Assembly: GCA_031276545.1 (NCBI GenBank)
Contig: JAISMW010000094.1
Location: 1-64,000 of the forward strand
DNA length: 64,000 nt
Direction: 5' to 3'
From: Tannerellaceae bacterium
Lineage (GTDB): Bacteria > Bacteroidota > Bacteroidia > Bacteroidales > Tannerellaceae
Shown in pieces: positions 18,148 through 26,300 of the stretch. Made by a program: the position numbers and the translations under genes. Position 1 is the first letter of the stretch; the number at the start of each line of letters is the position of its first letter. The notes under the pieces were generated by a model. It searched no databases, was not told where the DNA came from, and worked only from the letters and a program-made list of their open reading frames with translations.

Positions 18148-20103
18148 ATGAAACATAACAGTATCTTCGCAGGCCTCGCCCTGCTCGCACTCATGCTCGC
18201 CACCGCCTGCTCCGACGTATTGGAAGAGCAGCCCAGGGGAATCTACGAACCCGGCTACTTCAAAACCGAAAAAGGAGTCCAGGGAGGACTCACCTCCATG
18301 TACGCCCATCTACGATACATCTACGGACAGGCCTACTACTATAATATATGCCTCACCGGAACAGACGAAGTAACCTGGGCACAAAGCGCCGACAGCAACT
18401 TCAAAGACGCCGACCTCACCAGCGGAGGACAGATGACCTCCTCCTCCAGCCGCGCCGACGTCGTATGGGACGCTGCCTTCCCCAACATCAACACCGCCAG
18501 CGGAGTGATCGAAAACGCCATCGAAGTCGGACTCAACCCCGCCCTCATCGCCGAAGCCCGGTTCTTCCGCGCCTTCGACTACTTCCTGCTCGTGCAGACC
18601 TTCGGAGGAGTACCCCTCGACCTGGGAGGAGGAGAACTGAAGTTCAACACCGCCACCGCACGCGTCTCCACCCGCAACACCGTGCCGGAGGTCTACACCA
18701 AGGCTATCTTCCCCGACCTACTCATCGCCGTGAACGACCTCCCCGATGCACCCCGCGTGACGGGAGGCGTCACCAAAACAGCAGCCAGGCTGCACCTCGC
18801 CAAGGCCTACCTCACCTACGCCTGGTGGCTCGAAAACCCCAACAACATCCCCACCTATCCCGAAACGCCCAGAGCAGACCCCGACGGACACGACGCCGCC
18901 TGGTACTTCCAGCAGGCCTACAACGTAGCCCTCGAAGGAATCGACCACCCCGGACCCTTCGGACTCCAACCCACCTTCTACGACGTCAACCTGGCACCGA
19001 ACGACCGCAACCTCGAAATCCTCCTCTTCGCCGACCATACCGAATCCAGCGAATTCTACAACGGAGGAAGCCTCACCTACGGATCCGGAAGCGCCCCCGA
19101 CAACTTCGCCGGATGGATGATGACCTGGAACTACACCAACATCCGCAGCGCCACCTCGCCCGACGGCTCCGGAGCCGTCAGCTCCGTACAGCGCGAAGCC
19201 GCCCAAGCCCTCGGACGACCCTGGACACGCATGTGCCCCACCATCGGCGTGATAGAAAACACCTTTGCCGACAAAACCCGCGACGCACGCTACGACGGCA
19301 CCTTCACCACCGTCTACCGCGGCAACTGGCCGAAGGGAGGCGTCGCCGCAACGACACTCTATAACGCCAACAATATGCCGGTCGAACCGGGAGACGCCAT
19401 CCTCACCTTCCTCGACGAAGAACCCGAAACGCCCATCGCCTATCCCCAGGGAACCGGAAGCAACGGCATCGGAGCCGGCACCCTGCCCGACCGAGCCGAC
19501 TACGTGATCTCCCCCCGCGGAATCAGCCGGCTCACCTATCCCGGGCTTTGGAAACTCGGCCCCTACCGCACCGACAACGGCAGCGGACTCGGCCAACCCA
19601 ACGCCGGAAGCACCCGCCCCTTCAACATCGCCAAATTCTCCGAACTCTACCTCGTCGCCGCCGAAGCAGCCGTGAAGGGAGCCTCCGGAAGCCGCTCCGC
19701 CCGCGAACTCGTGAACATCCTCCGCGCACGAGCCGGCAAATGGCGCCACCACAACAACGCCAACGTAGCCCTGGAAGCCGACTTCAGCCGCGAACTCACC
19801 GAAGCCACCCCCGAAGTCGTCACCATAGACTACATCCTGGACGAACGCTCGCGCGAATACTACGCCGAAGGATACCGATGGTTCGACCTCGTGCGCACGC
19901 AAACCTGGCAATCCAAAGCCGGCTCCTACGAAATAGGAGGCGTCAATGCCGGCGACCATACGCCCGCCCTCTACCGCCGAAACATCGAGAGCCACCACTA
20001 CCTCCGACCCATCCCCCGGGCACAGCTCGACCGACTCGAAATGACCGCTGCCGAAAAACTGGCCTATCAAAACCCCGGATATGTCGAAGACTTTGCCGAC
20101 TGA
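18148..20103 (+). CDS. SusD/RagB family lipoprotein of the xylan locus
   Basis: A 651-residue surface lipoprotein, long for the family. The signal peptide carries the lipobox LATAC. SusD hallmarks include IAEARFFRAFDYFLLVQTFGG near residue 150, FSELYLVAAEA in the C-terminal helical part, and YILDERSREYYAEGYRWFDL near the end, then NPGY. It should cap the SusC barrel and bind xylan fragments. It is the last gene of the SusCD unit before a repeat array at 20.19-20.56 kb; no clear terminator was seen directly after it. Confidence 0.95.
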   Translation: MKHNSIFAGLALLALMLATACSDVLEEQPRGIYEPGYFKTEKGVQGGLTSMYAHLRYIYGQAYYYNICLTGTDEVTWAQSADSNFKDADLTSGGQMTSSSSRADVVWDAAFPNINTASGVIENAIEVGLNPALIAEARFFRAFDYFLLVQTFGGVPLDLGGGELKFNTATARVSTRNTVPEVYTKAIFPDLLIAVNDLPDAPRVTGGVTKTAARLHLAKAYLTYAWWLENPNNIPTYPETPRADPDGHDAAWYFQQAYNVALEGIDHPGPFGLQPTFYDVNLAPNDRNLEILLFADHTESSEFYNGGSLTYGSGSAPDNFAGWMMTWNYTNIRSATSPDGSGAVSSVQREAAQALGRPWTRMCPTIGVIENTFADKTRDARYDGTFTTVYRGNWPKGGVAATTLYNANNMPVEPGDAILTFLDEEPETPIAYPQGTGSNGIGAGTLPDRADYVISPRGISRLTYPGLWKLGPYRTDNGSGLGQPNAGSTRPFNIAKFSELYLVAAEAAVKGASGSRSARELVNILRARAGKWRHHNNANVALEADFSRELTEATPEVVTIDYILDERSREYYAEGYRWFDLVRTQTWQSKAGSYEIGGVNAGDHTPALYRRNIESHHYLRPIPRAQLDRLEMTAAEKLAYQNPGYVEDFAD

Positions 20104-20194
20104 TCACCGCATGAGATCCGCTACGCCGGGAGAACAACTCCCCACGGTCAGGGAGAACATCCCTTCGGAAAGGGGACCTCCCCCCGGCCTGTTG

Positions 20195-20562
20195 CCGACG
20201 TCAACCGCGCTGCGGCTGACGTCAACCGCGCGATTGCCGACGTCAACCATGGAAATGCTGACGTCAACCGCGACGATGTTGACGTCAGCACAGCCAATGT
20301 TGACGTCAGCAACGGCCATGTTGACGTCAACAATCGTGTGGTTGACGTCAACACAGCCGCGGTTGACGTCAACATAGCCGCGGTTGACGTCAGCAACGAC
20401 CGATGTTGACGTCAACATGGCCGATGTTGACGTCAGCAAAGCCGCGGTTGACGTCAGCAATGGCCGGGTTGACGTCAACAATAGCCGGGTTGACGTCAGC
20501 AATGGCCGGGTTGACGTCAACACAGCCGCGGTTGACGTCAGCAATGACGCAATTGACGTCCG
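20195..20562. repeat. Array of 18 GACGTC palindromes, 21-bp period
   Basis: GACGTC occurs at 20197, 20218, 20239, 20260, 20281, 20302, 20323, 20344, 20365, 20386, 20408, 20429, 20450, 20471, 20492, 20513, 20534 and 20555. Every step is 21 bp except one of 22 bp (20386 to 20408). The unit is TTGACGTCARCA followed by nnGCCGnGG. TGACGTCA is intact in 15 units, and the 10-bp palindrome TTGACGTCAA in six. The frames opened on both strands are repeats of seven residues and change frame at the 22-bp step, so it is not a gene. The array ends about 115 bp before the next start codon. Function is unknown. Confidence 0.97.
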
Positions 20563-20675
20563 CACAAGCACGGCCGGCACCGGCAAAGACCATGCCGAAG
20601 CCCGCCGTAAGTCTGCGGAAATAAACTGAGAATGAATAGATTGCATAAGCATCAAAATCTAAAAAAAATTGATAT

Positions 20676-21374
20676 ATGGAAAAAAAAGCCGATTGGCTTA
20701 AACGTAACAACGAAGCGCTGTATCTCCAAGGAGAAGCAACGTACAATTACATCAATACCGAGCCGCAACGCTCGCGTATGGGATTCAAAAGTGATACGGT
20801 GCAGGGAGACTGGTTCGACGACGTATTCGGTCCATCCCTCGGGGTGTTCCAGACCAAATACGACCTCTGGAAAGACGAAGCCACCCGCACCAAAGTGAAA
20901 ACAGCCGCGCTGACGGAAGCAAAAAAAGCATTCATCCCCGTCTACCGCAAGCTGTATACAGGATTCCTCAAGAACAATCCCCTGGTGACGAACGAAGACC
21001 TCGTCGCCATGGACCTTCCGGAACGCGGAAGCGGACACAAACCCGTTCCCGTCCCTGTGACCCACCCGGTAGCTTATCCCGATACCTCGACGCCTCGACG
21101 TATCACGATGAACTATGCCGACAGTTCCGGCGACCACAAAAAAGCGAAACCCTACGGCGTGCACGGAGCCGAAGTTCGCTGGCAGGTGTTCGACGCCCCG
21201 AAAGAAGTCACGCTGGCCGAGCTGAACGAATCCTCGTTCGATACGCGCACGCCCATCGTCTTCGACTTTCAGGAAGAACAACGCGGAAAACAACTCTATT
21301 ACGCCATGCGGTGGGAAAACACCCGCGGCGAGAAAGGCCCCTTCGGCCTGATAGAGCATATTCAGATTCCGTAA
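20676..21374 (+). CDS. Uncharacterised cytosolic protein downstream of the 21-bp array
   Basis: A 232-residue soluble protein without signal peptide. The N-terminal half (about 1-110) is helical with Trp/Phe positions (GDWFDDVFG, LYTGFLKNNPLVTNEDLVAMDLP). After a Pro/Val linker a beta-rich domain (about 135-232) contains AKPYGVHGAEVRWQVFD and ends YYAMRWENTRGEKGPFG, a pattern I recall from unnamed fibronectin-like bacterial proteins. It is a single-gene unit with its own terminator, placed inside the xylan locus but unrelated to it by sequence. No function can be assigned. The array upstream may be its control region. Confidence 0.75.
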   Translation: MEKKADWLKRNNEALYLQGEATYNYINTEPQRSRMGFKSDTVQGDWFDDVFGPSLGVFQTKYDLWKDEATRTKVKTAALTEAKKAFIPVYRKLYTGFLKNNPLVTNEDLVAMDLPERGSGHKPVPVPVTHPVAYPDTSTPRRITMNYADSSGDHKKAKPYGVHGAEVRWQVFDAPKEVTLAELNESSFDTRTPIVFDFQEEQRGKQLYYAMRWENTRGEKGPFGLIEHIQIP

Positions 21375-21383
21375 TACCCAACC

Positions 21384-21418
21384 AAACCCGGCAGGAGGCG
21401 ACTCCTGCCGGGTTTTCT
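21384..21418 (+). terminator. Rho-independent terminator
   Basis: AAACCCGGCAGGAG (21384-21397) pairs with CTCCTGCCGGGTTT (21402-21415) over a 4-nt loop, followed by T. It ends the small unknown gene and separates it from the esterase gene. Confidence 0.9.
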
Positions 21419-21442
21419 ATGTACCCCCCAAATCATATCATC

Positions 21443-23371
21443 ATGAAAATACATTCCCTCCTTTCCCTCCTTCCCCTTTCCCTCCTTCTTTGCGCCGAAG
21501 CCTCCGCCGAAGTACGCTTGCCCGTCCTCCTGAGCAACGGCATGATCCTCCAGCGCGACCGCCCCGCCACCCTCCACGGATGGGCTTCGCCCGGACGGAC
21601 GGTGACCCTCTCCTTCCTCCAAAACGTCCGCCGCACAGTGGCCGCCGCAGACAGTACCTGGAGCATCACCCTCCCGCCCCAACAGGCCGGAGGCCCCTAC
21701 TCCCTCGAAGTAGCATGTGGAAACCGCCTGACGATAGACAGCCTCTTCTTCGGCGACCTCTGGCTCTGCTCCGGGCAATCCAATATGGAGACCCCCGTCT
21801 CGCGCGTGATGACCCTCTTCGGCAACGAAATCCGAAATTACTCCAACCCCCGCATCCGCTACGTCAAGATACCCCTCGCTTACAATTTCCATGGAGCCCA
21901 GTCCGACGTGCCGCCCTGCACCTGGAGCGGCGTCACCCCGGAAAGCGCCCAAACCATGGCCGCCCTCCCCTACTTCTTCGCCAGAGAAATGTACGAACGA
22001 ACCGGAATACCCGTAGGCATTATCAACGCCAGCGTAGGCGGATCGCCGGCAGAAGCCTGGCTCGGCGAAGAAGCCCTGGCCGGATACCCCGCCCTGCTGA
22101 ACGATATGCGCATCTGCCGCTCCGACCAATTCATCGCCGACATGCAACGCTACGCCACCCTGCCGGGCAAACGCTGGCACGAGGTGCTCAACGCCGAAGA
22201 CCCCGGACTCCGGGAAGCATGGGCGTCGCCCGCCCTGGACGACGACGGCTGGACGCCCGTCGACCTCTTCGACGCCGGCTGGGGACGCAGCGAAGGCCGC
22301 CCCCGCAACGGCTCCCACTGGTTCCGTCGCGAAATAAACGTCCCCCCCTCCATGACCGGACGAGACGCCATGCTGTACCTGGGACGAATCGCAGACGCAG
22401 ACTTCGTATACCTCAACGGAGAACTCGTCGGCTCCACCGGCTACCAATACCCCCCGCGCAACTACCCCCTGAAAGCCGGAAGCCTGAAGCCCGGCCGAAA
22501 CCTCCTCGCCATCCGCCTGATCAGTCAGGGAGGCTTCCCCGAATTTGTGGCCGGCAAAACCTACGAAATCCTATCCGGCACGGAACGCATCAACCTCGAA
22601 GGCAAATGGAAATACCGCATCGGAGCCCAAATGCCCTTCCTGACGGGAGGAGGCGTCGCCTTTCAGAACAAACCCGCCGGCCTCTTCAACGCCATGATAG
22701 CCCCGCTGTCGCATTTCGCCTTCACCGGAGCTATATGGTACCAGGGCGAATCAAACACCGCCAACCACGCCGCCTACCGCGGCCTGATGACCTCCATGAT
22801 CCAGGGCTGGCGAAGCCTGCTGAAAAACAACCCGGAGCTGCCCTTCATCATCGTCCAACTACCCAACTACATGCAGCCGGAAATCTTCCAGCCCCGCAGC
22901 GACTGGGCAGAACTCCGGGAAGTACAAAGACAACTCGCGCAGACCATCCCCCACACCGCCCTGGCCGTAGCCATCGACCTCGGTGAAGCCAACGACATTC
23001 ATCCGCTCAACAAAAAAGACCTGGCACATCGCATCGCCCTGCAGGCACGCCGGCATATCTACGGCGAAGCGATCGTAAGCGAAGGCCCCATGTTCGAATC
23101 CTTCCGTAGAGAAGGCAACCGCCTGATCCTCTCCTTCCGCGAAGGCTCCGACGACCTGCAGCCCGACAGCCATCTGAAAGGCTTCGCCCTGGCCGGCTCC
23201 GACGGCGTTTTCCATCCCGCGGAAGCCGCCGTAGAAGGACGCAAAGTCATCGTATGGCGTTCCGACCTCCCCGACCCCGAAGCCGTATGCTACGCCTGGG
23301 CAAACAATCCCGAAGGAGCCTCCCTCCGGAACCGCTCCGGCCTGCCGGCCTCCCCCTTCCGGGCTAAATGA
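21443..23371 (+). CDS. SGNH acetylesterase, sialate-O-acetylesterase/CE20-like
   Basis: A 643-residue secreted esterase; the ATG at 21443 gives a signal peptide (MKIHSLLSLLPLSLLLCAEASA), while longer in-frame starts lie inside the terminator. SGNH blocks are visible: LCSGQSNME with the nucleophile Ser113, GGSPAEAWLG, WYQGESN, and NDIHPLN with Asp518 and His520. A beta-rich insertion (about 240-370, HWFRREINVPPSMTGRDAMLYLG) resembles the GH2 sugar-binding domain found in this family. Members annotated as sialate O-acetylesterases include xylan-active CE20 enzymes; given the neighbours, removal of acetyl groups from xylo-oligosaccharides in the periplasm is the likely role. The next gene starts 21 bp later. 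Confidence 0.88.
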   Translation: MKIHSLLSLLPLSLLLCAEASAEVRLPVLLSNGMILQRDRPATLHGWASPGRTVTLSFLQNVRRTVAAADSTWSITLPPQQAGGPYSLEVACGNRLTIDSLFFGDLWLCSGQSNMETPVSRVMTLFGNEIRNYSNPRIRYVKIPLAYNFHGAQSDVPPCTWSGVTPESAQTMAALPYFFAREMYERTGIPVGIINASVGGSPAEAWLGEEALAGYPALLNDMRICRSDQFIADMQRYATLPGKRWHEVLNAEDPGLREAWASPALDDDGWTPVDLFDAGWGRSEGRPRNGSHWFRREINVPPSMTGRDAMLYLGRIADADFVYLNGELVGSTGYQYPPRNYPLKAGSLKPGRNLLAIRLISQGGFPEFVAGKTYEILSGTERINLEGKWKYRIGAQMPFLTGGGVAFQNKPAGLFNAMIAPLSHFAFTGAIWYQGESNTANHAAYRGLMTSMIQGWRSLLKNNPELPFIIVQLPNYMQPEIFQPRSDWAELREVQRQLAQTIPHTALAVAIDLGEANDIHPLNKKDLAHRIALQARRHIYGEAIVSEGPMFESFRREGNRLILSFREGSDDLQPDSHLKGFALAGSDGVFHPAEAAVEGRKVIVWRSDLPDPEAVCYAWANNPEGASLRNRSGLPASPFRAK

Positions 23372-23392
23372 TATAACAAATAAAAAATTCCC

Positions 23393-26300
23393 ATGAACAA
23401 ATTAATGCTATCCCTACTCGCAGCCGCGCAGATCGGCAGCGCCCTCTATGCACAGAACCCGCTGATACGGGATCAGTTCACCGCCGACCCTACCGCCAGG
23501 GTATTCAACGGCAAAGTCTACGTCTATCCCTCGCACGACATTCCCAGCCCCGTAGAGCGGCTCCGCGAATGGTTCTGCATGGAAGACTACCACGTATTCT
23601 CTTCCGACAACCTGACGGACTGGACCGACCACGGCGTGATCCTAAGCCAGGACAAAGTATCCTGGGTCGATCCGGACGCGTACAGCATGTGGGCGCCCGA
23701 CTGCATCGAACGCCGGGGCAAATACTACTTCTACTTCCCGGCCGCCGTAAAGGACACGCTCAGGGGAAGGGGTTCCATGATCGGCGTAGCCATCGCCGAA
23801 CGTCCGGAAGGCCCCTTCGTCCCCCGCGCCGAACCCCTTAAAGGGGTCTACGGCATCGACCCCTGCACCTTCATCGACCGAGACGGCCGCGCCTACATCT
23901 ACTGGGCCGGCATGGGGAACCTGATGGGCGCCGAGCTGTCCGACAATATGCTGGAGCTGGCCTCCGAGCCTGTCGTGATCCGCTCCCTGCCGGAGAAGGG
24001 ACTCAAGGAAGGCCCCTTCGTGTTCGAACGCGGAGGGAAGTACTACTTCACCTTCCCCTGGGTGGAAGAATCCACCGAATCGCTGGTCTACGCCGTGGGC
24101 GACCATCCCCTCGGACCCTTCGAAATGAAGGGAACCTTCATGGACCGCTGGCCCTCCGGCTGCTGGACGAACCACCATTCCATCATCGAGTTCCGCAATC
24201 AGTGGTACCTCTTCTACCACCACAACGACCTTTCCCCCCAATTCGACAAAAACCGCTCCATCCGCGCAGACTCCCTCTTCTTCGAGGCCGACGGAAGCAT
24301 CCGCAAAGTCATCCCTACCCTGCGCGGCGTGGGCGTCACCGACGCCCGCAGGGAAATCCACGTAGACCGTTACAGCCGCCTGAGCGACGCGGGAGCCTCC
24401 GTCGGCTTCCTACATCCCCACCGTACCTTCGACGGATGGAAAACCCTCCTGAGCAAACGAGACGCCTGGGTGCAGTACAACCGCGTAGACTTCGGAAGCG
24501 GCAGGCTCCGCTTCGCCGAGGCGCGCGTTCTCTCGCCCGGAGGGGGCAGCCTGCAGGTATGCGTCGGCAGCCCGAAAGGCGCCGTACTGGCCAACATACA
24601 AGCGCCGGCAGGCCGCGAATGGACTGCAATCAGCGTCCCGCTCGCCGTCTCGCCCGCCGGCCTGCAAGACCTCTTCGTCCGCAGCAGCGGAAAGGGCGCG
24701 GTGGAAATAGACTGGATCCGCTTCCGCGAAGCGCCCCCCTCCCCCGCCGCCGAAACTTTCGGCCCGGAACCCTTCGTATTCGACCGCGGAGAAAGCCACT
24801 GGTTCCCCCTGGCCGTACAGGGACGCCCGGTAGCCGTGCTGACCGACAAGGCCGAGCATAAAGGCGTCCTGCTGGCCGCCGACAACCTCCGCAAAGACTT
24901 GCAGCGCGTAGCGGGAGGCGAACCCGGCGACGGCGTCCCCTACGCCGTCATCGTCGGAACCCTGGGGCAGGGCGGACGGATAGACAGCCTCGCAAAAGCC
25001 GGCAAAATAGACGGCGCCGCCCTGAAGGGAGCCCGCGAGAAATACATCATCCGCACCGTCCAACATCCCGCGGAAGGTGTCGAGGCTGCCCTCGTCATTG
25101 CCGGAAGCGACAAGCGCGGCGCCATCTACGGCGTATACGAACTCTCCCGGCAGTGCGGCGTATCGCCCTGGTACTGGTGGGCCGACGTCCCGGCGAAGCG
25201 CCGCGAAAACCTCTTCGTGAAGCCCGGAACCTATACCGACGGCGAACCGGCCGTGACGTGGCGGGGCATCTTCATCAACGACGAATCGCCCGCCTTCAAG
25301 GGCTGGTGCGTAGAGAAATTCGGCGGCGTCAACTCCGCCATGTACGCCCACATGTTCGAACTAATCCTCCGTCTGAAAGGCAACTTCCTCTGGCCGGCCA
25401 TGTGGGGCAATGCCCTCTATGACGACGACCCCCTGAGCGGCGCGCTGGCCGACGAAACAGGCGTCGTACTGGGCACCTCCCACCACGAACCAATGGGACG
25501 CGCCCACGAGGAATGGAGCCGCTACGGCAAAGGCGCCTGGGATTACGAGAAAAACCCCCGCGCCCTGGAAGACTTCTGGCGCGGAGGCATGGAGAGGATG
25601 AAAGACTTTGAAACCCTCGTCACCGTAGGCATGAGGGGCGACGGCGACGAGCCGATGAGCGAAGGCGCCAACATCGCCCTGCTCCAACGCATCATCGGGA
25701 AGCAGCGCGACATCATAGCCGATGTGACCGGACGGAAAGCGGAAGAACGCCCGCAGGTATGGGCGCTCTACAAAGAAGTGCAGGACTATTACGACAAGGG
25801 AATGCGCGTGCCCGACGACGTCACCCTCCTCCTCTGCGACGACAACTGGGGAAACGTCCGCAAACTGCCCGACCCCCTCGCTCCGAAACGCAAAGGCGGA
25901 TACGGCATGTACTACCACTTCGACTACGTGGGCGCCCCGCGAAACTACAAATGGATCAACGTCAGCCAGGTGCAGCGTACCTGGGAACAAATGAACCTGG
26001 CCTACGCCCACGGAGTGGACAAACTCTGGGTGGTGAACGTGGGCGACCTCAAACCGATGGAATTCCCCATCAGCTTCTTCCTCGACCTGGCCTGGAACCC
26101 GCAGCAGTTCCGGCCGGACAACCTCCTCCGGTACACGGAGCGCTGGTGCGCCGAACAGTTCGGCGAAACCTTCGCCCCCGAAGCCGCCCGCCTGCTGGAC
26201 GCCTACGTCCGATACAACAGCCGCGTAACCCCCGAACTGCTGGACGACCGCACATTCAGCCTGGAGCATTACCGCGAATTTGAAACCGTGGTGAACGACT

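Noticed and set aside
16633..18309. 558-residue minus-strand frame opposite the SusC gene, and similar long antisense frames elsewhere
   Set aside because: Strong third-position G+C opens antisense frames; Gly/Val/Ser-rich products with no domain.
20195..20562. CRISPR array
   Set aside because: The spaces between the constant words are only 11-15 bp and similar to each other, and no cas genes are in the window.
20081..20655. Several open frames on both strands through the GACGTC array (up to 183 residues)
   Set aside because: All are seven-residue repeats caused by the 21-bp period; they switch frame at the 22-bp step and have no family features.
21311..21442. Longer N-terminus for the acetylesterase
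   Set aside because: It would begin inside the preceding gene and cross its terminator; the ATG at 21443 starts a normal signal peptide.
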